This document shows, piece by piece, positions 6,436 through 12,647 of a stretch of DNA of 17,113 nt (position 1 is the first letter of the stretch; every line of letters begins with the position of its first letter). This DNA comes from an uncultured Oxalobacteraceae bacterium. Its GTDB lineage: Bacteria; Pseudomonadota; Gammaproteobacteria; Burkholderiales; Burkholderiaceae_D. The stretch is taken from positions 1 to 17,113 of the forward strand of contig CALKVB010000493.1 of assembly GCA_937996605.1 (NCBI GenBank), given 5' to 3'. A program made the position numbers and the translations under genes. The notes beneath the pieces are model-generated. The model searched no databases, was not told where the DNA came from, and saw only the letters and a program-made list of their open reading frames with translations.

Positions 6436-6500
6436 TTTTTACTCTGAATATGTGAGTTAATGTTTAAGTTTTTCTGACACAGGTGCTTTGGCTGAGCTAG

Positions 6501-6598
6501 AAATTCGATTGCATGGATGCAGCGCTAGGCGCCAAGCACAGCAATACGTCGGTATTGCGAGCATTGGCAACAACGCGATGCGCCGTGCCATCGAATTT
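6501..6598. repeat. 98-bp imperfect palindromic element with terminal inverted repeats
   Basis: The ends are exact inverted repeats (AAATTCGAT at 6501-6509, ATCGAATTT at 6590-6598). A central hairpin GCAATAC-GTCG-GTATTGC (6541-6558) shares exactly the same symmetry centre (6549.5). Between them CCAA/TTGG and other short segments also pair, so the whole element can fold into one long, bulged hairpin. It fills the gap between yebC (stop at 6603) and purD. It has no U-run, so it is not a standard terminator. It looks like a mobile palindromic repeat or an mRNA processing structure; copy number elsewhere is unknown. Confidence 0.8.
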
Positions 6599-6602
6599 AT
6601 AC

Positions 6603-7328
6603 TCAGTCCAAAATGATGGCGTTAGTGAATACCTCTTGCACATCATCCAAATTTTCTAATGCATCAATAATCTTTTGCATCTTGATCGCGTCTTCGCCAG
6701 TGAATTCAGTTTCAGTTTGTGGCTTCATAATGACTTCAGCCACTTCTGGTTTAAAGCCCGCTTTTTCTAATGCATCTTTAATCGCTGACAGATCATGCGG
6801 TGGGCACACCACTTCAATGCCGCCTTCGTCGTCGGTGATCACGTCATCTGCGCCAGCTTCCAACGCCGCTTCCATCAAAGCATCTTCATTCGTACCTGGA
6901 GCGAAGAACATTTGGCCGCAGTGCGTGAACAAAAACGCTACGGAACCTTCTGTACCCATATTGCCACCATGCTTGTTAAATGCATGGCGAACTTCGGCTA
7001 CCGTGCGCACGCGATTGTCTGTCATACAGTCAACGATGATGGCGGCGCCGCCGATACCGTAACCTTCATAGCGAACTTCTTCATAGTTCGCACCTTCCAA
7101 TGTGCCAGCGCCGCGTTGAATCGCGCGGGTGACATTTTCTTTTGGCATGTTAGCGTCAGCGGCTTTATCTACGGCTAAGCGCAAACGCGGGTTAGAGGCG
7201 ACGTCTTCACCGCCCATGCGAGCTGCGACTGTGATCTCTTTGATCAAGCGTGTCCAGATTTTGCCGCGTTTTGCATCAGTGGCTGCTTTTTTGTGTTTGA
7301 TATTGGCCCATTTACTATGTCCTGCCAT
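6603..7328 (-). CDS. yebC: YebC/TACO1-family (DUF28) regulatory or translation-associated protein
   Basis: A 241-residue complete member of the YebC family, recognised at once by the start MAGHSKWANIKHKKAATDAK, the helical RLIKEITVAARMGG segment, the PKENVTRAIQRG motif (about 61-72), the YEGYGIGGAAIIVDCMTDN stretch (86-104) and the C-terminal PQTE...LEDLDD-like end. Members have been described both as DNA-binding transcription regulators and, more recently, as factors that help ribosomes through difficult sequences such as proline stretches. The protein is cytoplasmic. It is the first gene of the minus-strand operon leading to purD, hemF, nadD and rsfS; a palindromic element separates it from purD. 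A purine-rich GAGAGAGAAAG lies upstream of the ATG. Confidence 0.96.
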   Translation of the reverse strand: MAGHSKWANIKHKKAATDAKRGKIWTRLIKEITVAARMGGEDVASNPRLRLAVDKAADANMPKENVTRAIQRGAGTLEGANYEEVRYEGYGIGGAAIIVDCMTDNRVRTVAEVRHAFNKHGGNMGTEGSVAFLFTHCGQMFFAPGTNEDALMEAALEAGADDVITDDEGGIEVVCPPHDLSAIKDALEKAGFKPEVAEVIMKPQTETEFTGEDAIKMQKIIDALENLDDVQEVFTNAIILD

Positions 7329-7629
7329 GATCTTTCTCTCTCAAATAGGCACCCTTGCGGATTTTTCTGCTGCCGCCGACCACTATTTCATGTCGCGTTG
7401 GAAACTTTGCAAAGGATTGGTTTTATAATGAAGACCGCTATTCTACCATAGAGCAACAGCCCAAAACCGCATCAACTAGCCCCAGAATGGGTGCGAAAAG
7501 CGGCCAAAAGTGGACTAAAACCAGAAAATACACCGCAAAACAAGCGGAAAGCTGCGGTTTTAGGTGAATTGTCTTGTTCCTATGGCGAAGAGTTTTTGAC
7601 TAAATTTCTCTCTTTTTTGGGTGCACACG
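7329..7629. other. Divergent promoter region between yebC and the HerA-like gene
   Basis: About 300 bp without a convincing gene. A plus-strand TATAAT (7424-7429) has only a poor -35 (GAAACT at 7401-7406, 17 bp spacing). A minus-strand TATAAA overlaps it and could serve yebC. A long-range inverted repeat AAAACCGCA (7463-7471) / TGCGGTTTT (7553-7561) and a small CCGC/GCGG stem (7533-7547) lie in the leader of the HerA-like gene. The open frame at 7355-7567 shows no ribosome site or recognisable motif. Confidence 0.4.
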
Positions 7630-9246
7630 ATGTCTAAATCGCTATTGATTGCCAAGAGTCTTCACCAACAACAAGTGCTGGATTGGCATTTGTTGTCGGA
7701 TTGGGCAAACCGTCATGGTTGCATTACCGGCGCCACTGGCACTGGCAAGTCGGTTACCTTACAAGTGTTGGCGCAATCGTTCTCTGATATCGGCGTCCCT
7801 GTGTTCATGGCAGACGTTAAAGGTGATTTGTCCGGCATGGCGAAAGCCGGACAAATGACGTCTAAGCTGCAGCAACGATGTGAGCAGCTCGGTATCGAAC
7901 AAATGCAATGGCGCGCTTGCCCGGTCACTTTTTGGGATGTGTTTGGCAAACAAGGTCACCCGGTACGGGCCACGATTTCTGATTTAGGTCCGGTATTGCT
8001 CGGCCGCATGTTGAACTTGAACGAAACCCAAGAAGGCGTATTGCAATTGGCCTTTAAGATTGCCGACGACAATGGTTTGCTGCTGCTCGACATCAAAGAT
8101 TTGCGTGCCATGTTGCAGCATTTGGGCGATAACGCTTCCGAGTTTCAAACCGAGTACGGCAATATTTCTGCGGCGAGTATTGGTGCGATTCAGCGTGCAT
8201 TACTGGCGGTGGCGGAGCAGGGCGCCGATGAATTCTTTGGCGAACCCATGCTCAATCTTGATGACATGATGCAGACCGATACCGATGGTCGCGGTTTCAT
8301 CAATATTTTAGCGGCTGACCATTTATTGCAATCACCGCGTTTGTATTCGACCTTCTTGCTGTGGATGTTGTCTGAGCTGTATGAAAATTTGCCCGAAGTC
8401 GGCGATGTTGAGCAACCGAAGATGGTGTTCTTTTTTGACGAGGCGCACTTACTGTTTGATGAAGCCCCTAAAGTGTTACTACAAAAAATCGAGCAAGTCG
8501 TGCGCTTGATTCGTTCTAAGGGTGTGGGTGTGTATTTCGTAACGCAAAATCCCTTAGATATCCCAGACACCGTTTTAGGTCAACTCGGTAATCGCGTGCA
8601 ACACGCTCTGCGTGCTTATACGCCGCGCGATCAGAAAGCCGTGCAAGCAGCGGCAGAAACCTTCCGTCCCAATCCGGAACTCGATACCGCCGCCGTCATT
8701 GGTGAACTTGGTGTAGGCGAGGCTTTGATTTCTTTCCTCGACGATAAAGGTCGTCCGAACATGGTGCAGCGTGCTTTCATCGTACCGCCAAGCTCACAAA
8801 TTGGCGCCATTGATGCGCAAGAACGCGCTGAGGTGATGAAGACTTCGATCGTAGCAGGCGTCTACGAAAAGGCAGTCGATCGTGAATCGGCCTATGAAAA
8901 ATTGAAGGGGCGTGTTGCACCATCAGCGACCTCAAATCCTGCGCCAACTGACGATGGCCAAGCATGGGGCAATAGTGCGCATCCGAATGCAAACCCGCGC
9001 CAATCTCCTTCACAACACCAACAGCAGAGCCAGCCTCAGACTCAACAGCAGGCGCCAGCGCAATCCGGTGGCGGTATCGGTGATGCAATCGGCGGTATGT
9101 TCGGTAATTTGTTTGGTGGCTCAGGCATACGTCGGCGAGATAATGTCGCTGAGACGTTTGTTAAATCGGCTGTTCGTACTATTGGTTCACAGGTTGGTCG
9201 CGAAATTATTCGTGGCGTGTTGGGTTCCATTATGAAAAAACGCTAA
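7630..9246 (+). CDS. HerA-like ATPase, DUF853/YjgR family
   Basis: A 538-residue P-loop ATPase of the FtsK/HerA superfamily (DUF853, E. coli YjgR-like). Walker A is GATGTGKS (34-41), Walker B is VFFFDEAH (266-273), followed by a VYFVTQNP sensor-like segment (301-308). HerA helicases are hexameric DNA pumps, usually partnered with the nuclease NurA; the bacterial DUF853 group is stand-alone and its function is not settled. No nuclease gene is beside it. Residues ~430-480 form a Gln/Pro/Ser-rich linker, then a Gly-rich stretch (479-499) and a conserved C-terminal helix with KSAVRTIGSQVGREIIRGVLGS (split, 512-533). I chose the ATG at 7630; a GTG at 7621 would add three residues. No strong ribosome site is seen for either. 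Confidence 0.93.
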   Translation: MSKSLLIAKSLHQQQVLDWHLLSDWANRHGCITGATGTGKSVTLQVLAQSFSDIGVPVFMADVKGDLSGMAKAGQMTSKLQQRCEQLGIEQMQWRACPVTFWDVFGKQGHPVRATISDLGPVLLGRMLNLNETQEGVLQLAFKIADDNGLLLLDIKDLRAMLQHLGDNASEFQTEYGNISAASIGAIQRALLAVAEQGADEFFGEPMLNLDDMMQTDTDGRGFINILAADHLLQSPRLYSTFLLWMLSELYENLPEVGDVEQPKMVFFFDEAHLLFDEAPKVLLQKIEQVVRLIRSKGVGVYFVTQNPLDIPDTVLGQLGNRVQHALRAYTPRDQKAVQAAAETFRPNPELDTAAVIGELGVGEALISFLDDKGRPNMVQRAFIVPPSSQIGAIDAQERAEVMKTSIVAGVYEKAVDRESAYEKLKGRVAPSATSNPAPTDDGQAWGNSAHPNANPRQSPSQHQQQSQPQTQQQAPAQSGGGIGDAIGGMFGNLFGGSGIRRRDNVAETFVKSAVRTIGSQVGREIIRGVLGSIMKKR

Positions 9247-9301
9247 TACGTTTGCGAATTCAAACTAACAGAGAAAATAATAGATCACTGTGATGAACTT
9301 G

Positions 9302-9329
9302 GATGCGCCGCAATACGCCTGCGGCCATC
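9302..9329. repeat. 10-bp-stem hairpin downstream of the HerA-like gene
   Basis: GATG (9302-9305), a bulged C, then GCCGCA (9307-9312), a 7-nt loop, TGCGGC (9320-9325) and CATC (9326-9329) form a strong hairpin 56 bp after the stop codon at 9246. No U-run follows, so it is not a standard terminator. It may stabilise the mRNA 3' end or be part of a repeat family. Confidence 0.45.
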
Positions 9330-9497
9330 GTCTCCCTACGATAAATCCCTTTACTGCTTTAGCGCGAAGAAGTGAAATACGCGTGCCGTAAGTGGATGCT
9401 AATAGCTAAAGGTGTACAACCGCGTCCAAGCGGAATTCTAGAGTCAGCAATACAATTTATTTGAACGCATATAGAACGAAATTAGGATGGAATTGAA

Positions 9498-10364
9498 ATG
9501 TCTATAATCCGCTTTTTTCTGCGACTCACTTTTGCACTGTGTGTCGCGGTGCAGGTCCAAGCTCAAGCTCAGGCCCAAGCACTAGCACAAACACCGGTGT
9601 TGGTGAAACCATTGCTGATAGGAGAGAGTTTAGAGCTTTCATCAAAAAACCTAAGGGAGACACGACGAATCAATATTTATCTTCCTGATGCCTATGGCAG
9701 CGATAAAAAAGCCTCTTTTCCAGTGATGGTGATGTTGGACGGCGGTATCGCGGAAGACTTTTTGCACATTGCGGGCTTGATGCAAGTGTCGATTGCTAAT
9801 GGCACCATGCGTCCCTTCATCTTGGTTGGAGTAGAAAATACCGTGCGTCGTCGTGATTTGACGAGTCCGAGCGACAACGCTCTCGACAAGCGCGATATTC
9901 CGAACGCTGGTGGTTCATCTCAATTTCGCCGCTTTTTAGTGCAGGAATTGTTGCCTGAGATTGATCAACGTTATCGTACTACACAAGAGCGTGTGTTGAT
10001 TGGTGAGTCGCTCGCGGGATTGTTCGTAATAGATACTCTGTTCCACTCGCCAGACGTGTTTCAAACCTATATCGCGCTTGACCCCAGCCTGTGGTGGAAT
10101 GATCAAAAATTGACAGCCGATTTCGCCGATAAATTAAGAGCAAACCCTAAACTCAGTAAGAATTTGTATTTTGCTAGTAGTGGTCAAAAAGGTATGGAGA
10201 CGGTCATTCAACATTTCGCCGAGATGCTTGAGCGAGCGAATCCTGAAGGATTGAAGTGGACCTACGAAAAATATCCAAGTGAAACCCATGCCACCATTTT
10301 TCACCCTGCGGCCTTAAAGGCGTTTCGTACTTTGTTGGCACCCCCACCAACTCCACAAAAGTGA
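9498..10364 (+). CDS. Exported alpha/beta-hydrolase esterase (putative esterase / IroE-like family)
   Basis: A 288-residue protein with an N-terminal signal peptide (hydrophobic ~4-20) followed by a Gln-Ala repeat (19-31) containing plausible AQA cleavage sites, so it is probably periplasmic or secreted. The body matches the putative-esterase (esterase D, Fes/IroE) superfamily: RINIYLPDAYG (57-67), FPVMVMLDGG (74-83), the nucleophile elbow IGESLAGLF (168-176) with S171, the ALDPSLWW motif (193-200) and a late histidine in SETHATI (261-267), H264. Substrates of relatives include siderophore esters and short acyl esters; the substrate here cannot be told, and no iron-transport genes are adjacent. 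An AGGA lies 10 nt before the ATG. It converges with the GNAT gene. Confidence 0.9.
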   Translation: MSIIRFFLRLTFALCVAVQVQAQAQAQALAQTPVLVKPLLIGESLELSSKNLRETRRINIYLPDAYGSDKKASFPVMVMLDGGIAEDFLHIAGLMQVSIANGTMRPFILVGVENTVRRRDLTSPSDNALDKRDIPNAGGSSQFRRFLVQELLPEIDQRYRTTQERVLIGESLAGLFVIDTLFHSPDVFQTYIALDPSLWWNDQKLTADFADKLRANPKLSKNLYFASSGQKGMETVIQHFAEMLERANPEGLKWTYEKYPSETHATIFHPAALKAFRTLLAPPPTPQK

Positions 10365-10447
10365 ATTAAGTTTATTGGTCTTGCCGTTCGATTATGCGTT
10401 TGAATTGCAATTTCGCTCCAAGGTTTTTTTAGATTATGTACTTGGCG

Positions 10448-10966
10448 TTAGGTCCTCAGCCACGCCATCGGAATATCCGCTTCAAAGTCACCATCGGGGC
10501 GCTTGATTCTCGCGCTCATCTTACCTTCAATTTCAAACCCTAAGCTCTGATAAAAGCGAATTGCTTTTTGGTTTGATTCTCGTGCGATTAGTTCAACGCG
10601 TAAGATCTGTGGCTTTTGTTCGCGCACGATTTTTAATAATTCTGTGAAAATGGCGCGCCCAACACCTATGCCTTGGAATTCGGGGTGTACTGCGATCGTT
10701 AGGTCGGACAAAATATGCGCAAATACCTGTGGAAATGGAGGATAAGCATGAACTTCGGCGATGATTCTTTCATCTTGTACTGCCACTAAGCAGATGCCTT
10801 TATGTATACCCGAACTGAGATTGTGCTGAATGTAGTCTTCGGAGATTTCGTTTTCCACACGTGCAATGCCACCTTGTGTACGGGCTACGCTTTGATAAAG
10901 TTGGCGGATGCTCAGTGCATCTTCAAACTGAGCACGACGAATCTTGAATGGAGTTACGGGAGTCAT
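10448..10966 (-). CDS. GNAT-family N-acetyltransferase
   Basis: A 172-residue single-domain acetyltransferase of the GNAT superfamily, which moves an acetyl group from acetyl-CoA to an amine. The acetyl-CoA-binding motif A reads LTIAVHPEFQGIGVGRAIFTELL (split, about 89-111) with the Q-x-x-G-x-G pyrophosphate loop QGIGVG. Motif B is ESNQKAIRFYQSLGFEIEG (129-147), the asparagine and FYxxxGF being typical. The N-terminal FKIRRAQFEDALSIRQLYQSV is the usual first strand and helix. The substrate is unknown. A TATAAT (complement of 10983-10988) predicts transcription starting about 10 nt before the ATG, and no Shine-Dalgarno sequence is present, so the leader is very short. It is convergent with the esterase and divergent from the transporter. 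Confidence 0.93.
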   Translation of the reverse strand: MTPVTPFKIRRAQFEDALSIRQLYQSVARTQGGIARVENEISEDYIQHNLSSGIHKGICLVAVQDERIIAEVHAYPPFPQVFAHILSDLTIAVHPEFQGIGVGRAIFTELLKIVREQKPQILRVELIARESNQKAIRFYQSLGFEIEGKMSARIKRPDGDFEADIPMAWLRT

Positions 10967-11061
10967 AGGAGGCGAAGTTCAAATTATAAGGAAAACTTAA
11001 GCATAGATTTTTTCGGTGACATTCACAAGTAAAGTAGTAAATCAGTGAGCTGCCAGCAGGG

Positions 11062-11086
11062 CTAGTTAAAAAATGCGATAAACTAG
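11062..11086. promoter_or_regulatory. Inverted repeat upstream of the DMT transporter
   Basis: The arms CTAGTT (11062-11067) and AACTAG (11081-11086) are perfect and 13 bp apart, in the 193-bp gap between the divergent GNAT and transporter genes. The spacing would suit a dimeric regulator, but no regulator gene is adjacent, so the role is open. Confidence 0.3.
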
Positions 11087-11159
11087 TGCTGATTCGTTCT
11101 TCTCCTCGCAACAAGGCGTTTTATCTGCGCCATTCCACCACTCTGTATCGGAAGTATTT

Positions 11160-12068
11160 GTGGACACCACCATTACCGCACAAACGCAGCATCGTCATCA
11201 TTGGATTGGACTCGGCCTAGCAATCGCCGGCGCGATCTTATTTTCAACTAAGGCGATTGTTGCTAAGCTGATCTACCGCTACCCAGTTGATGCGGTGACG
11301 CTGATCGCGTTTCGAATGCTATTTTCTTTGCCTATCTTTGCGGTAATTGCGTGGTGGCAGTCGCGCGAGAATGCTCCTCTCTCAGGCAGCGACCGTTGGC
11401 GGATATTGTTGTTGGGTTTGGTCGGCTATTACTTATCGAGCTTTCTTGATTTTCTTGGACTGCAATTTATTTCTGCTGGTCTAGAGCGCTTGATTCTTTT
11501 TTTGACACCGTCGTTCGTGTTGTTTATCGATGCTGTGTGGTTCAAGCGTCCAATACGCAAAGCGCAATGGATTTCTCTTGTGGTCGCTTATCTTGGTATC
11601 CTGCTGGTGTTTATCCATGATCTGAGTTTCAACGGCAAACAGGTTGTTCTTGGCGCTGGACTGGTGTTGGGCTCGGCGCTTGCTTACGCCACCTACCTGA
11701 TACAGTCTGGTGAAATGGTGGCACGTTTGGGCTCGTTGCGTTTGGTGTCTTACGCCATGTGTATTTCTAGTATCGCTTGTATAGGGCAATTTCTTATTCT
11801 TCGTCCCATCGAAACTTTCCAACAACCCTTGCCGGTACTGGGTTTGTCTGTATTTAACGCGATATTTTGTACCGTATTTCCGGTATTTTTGACGATGTTT
11901 GCGGTAAAACGTGTGGGAGCTGCGGTCGCTTCACAAGCAGGTATGATCGGACCTGTATCGACTTTGGCGCTGGGTACTATCTTCTTGCAGGAGCAGGTGA
12001 GTAGCTGGCAAATGATGGGAGCGGCCTTGGTTATCGCTGGAATGTACTTGTTGGGGCGTCGAGTCTAG
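11160..12068 (+). CDS. EamA/DMT-superfamily inner-membrane transporter
   Basis: A 302-residue, very hydrophobic protein with about ten membrane helices arranged as two EamA repeats (roughly 16-150 and 160-300), the layout of the drug/metabolite transporter superfamily. The first repeat has GAILFSTKAIVAKLIYRY (24-41), LIAFRMLFSLPIF and a basic loop VWFKRPIRKAQW (126-137); the second has the typical ending GPVSTLALGTIFLQEQVSSW then a last helix. Such proteins export amino acids, nucleotides or other small molecules; the substrate here cannot be read from sequence. The start is GTG at 11160, chosen because GGAAG (11150-11154) lies 5 nt upstream. It is monocistronic as far as the sequence shows, since ~400 bp follow before the next gene. 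Confidence 0.92.
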   Translation: MDTTITAQTQHRHHWIGLGLAIAGAILFSTKAIVAKLIYRYPVDAVTLIAFRMLFSLPIFAVIAWWQSRENAPLSGSDRWRILLLGLVGYYLSSFLDFLGLQFISAGLERLILFLTPSFVLFIDAVWFKRPIRKAQWISLVVAYLGILLVFIHDLSFNGKQVVLGAGLVLGSALAYATYLIQSGEMVARLGSLRLVSYAMCISSIACIGQFLILRPIETFQQPLPVLGLSVFNAIFCTVFPVFLTMFAVKRVGAAVASQAGMIGPVSTLALGTIFLQEQVSSWQMMGAALVIAGMYLLGRRV

Positions 12069-12466
12069 TATCTGATTCTCGTTTTTGTTGAATCACTTGT
12101 TCTAAGTGGTATGACTGTTTGAGCGGCGTACTGAGATTGATTGTGCACGCAGTGGTATGAATTGATGTAAATAATTTTTTTTATGGCAATTTTTTTACTG
12201 AAGTTGCCTAGTTTGTTGCTCCGAGCCTGCTAGAACTCTGCCCATCAGGTCTAAAAGCACTTATACTCGAAGCTTCAATTAGTCGCTTGCAAAGAAGCAA
12301 GATATTCTTGTGGTGCAAGTGTGGCGCGTGTATTTGTTTAGTCACTTTGGCCTCTAACGCGTCAGTATTACGTGAATTTTCGGTGAGTGTTGGGTGACAG
12401 TTGCGCACGTGAAGTGTAGTAGTTTGCCTACTGCATATGAAGAGAATAAAAAGAGAGAACAAAGTA
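12069..12466. other. Leader region of the small membrane protein/DUF1631 operon
   Basis: About 400 bp without a convincing gene. It has a nested stem-loop at 12286-12319 (outer CTTGCA/TGCAAG, inner CAAGA-TAT-TCTTG) and a second small stem AGTAG/CTACT (12418-12432). A weak promoter-like pair, TTGCCT (12424-12429) and TAAAAA (12447-12452) 17 bp apart, would start transcription shortly before the ATG at 12467. AT-rich runs near 12170-12200 may help end the transporter transcript, without a clear hairpin. Confidence 0.4.
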
Positions 12467-12634
12467 ATGTCGGATATGCAAAAAGTTAAAGGTGCTGATG
12501 GAGATACGCACCAAACCAAGGTAAAAACGAGTAAAGATAGCCCGCAGTTTGGCCGCTTGTTATTGGTTCTTATTACGGCAGTTGCGCTGATTGTTGTGAT
12601 TACTTTTGCGACAGAAGCTTACTACACTCCATAA
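12467..12634 (+). CDS. Small single-pass membrane protein of unknown function
   Basis: A 55-residue protein I do not recognise. It has a charged, polar N-terminal half (to about residue 28) rich in Lys, Asp and Thr, then one long hydrophobic segment LLLVLITAVALIVVITFA (31-48) and a short tail EAYYTP. This predicts a single membrane helix with the basic N-terminus in the cytoplasm. An in-frame ATG at 12437 would add ten very basic residues; I prefer 12467 because a purine-rich GAGAGAACAAAG precedes it and nothing similar precedes 12437. The stop lies only 13 bp before the DUF1631 ATG, so the two are probably one operon and possibly partners. Coding is supported by its composition and by the tight spacing, not by homology. 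Confidence 0.65.
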   Translation: MSDMQKVKGADGDTHQTKVKTSKDSPQFGRLLLVLITAVALIVVITFATEAYYTP

Positions 12635-12647
12635 GCGAAAAATATCC

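Noticed and set aside
7355..7567. Plus-strand open frame of 70 codons upstream of the HerA-like gene
   Set aside because: It overlaps the likely promoter (TATAAT at 7424) and has no ribosome site or family features.
9284..9294. ATCACTGTGAT as a CRP-type site
   Set aside because: The half-sites are inverted and too close for the TGTGA-N6-TCACA consensus.
10413..10425. AATTGCAATT palindrome between esterase and GNAT as a further MarR operator
   Set aside because: It lacks the GTTGCAA half-site of the two operators near 1341-1397 and lies between convergent genes, where no promoter is expected.
10967..10972. Perfect AGGAGG on the plus strand
   Set aside because: No start codon follows at a usable distance on the plus strand; it is simply the complement of the GNAT leader.
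10923..11114. Minus-strand open frame overlapping the GNAT start
   Set aside because: It overlaps GNAT in another frame and covers its promoter; no motif supports it.
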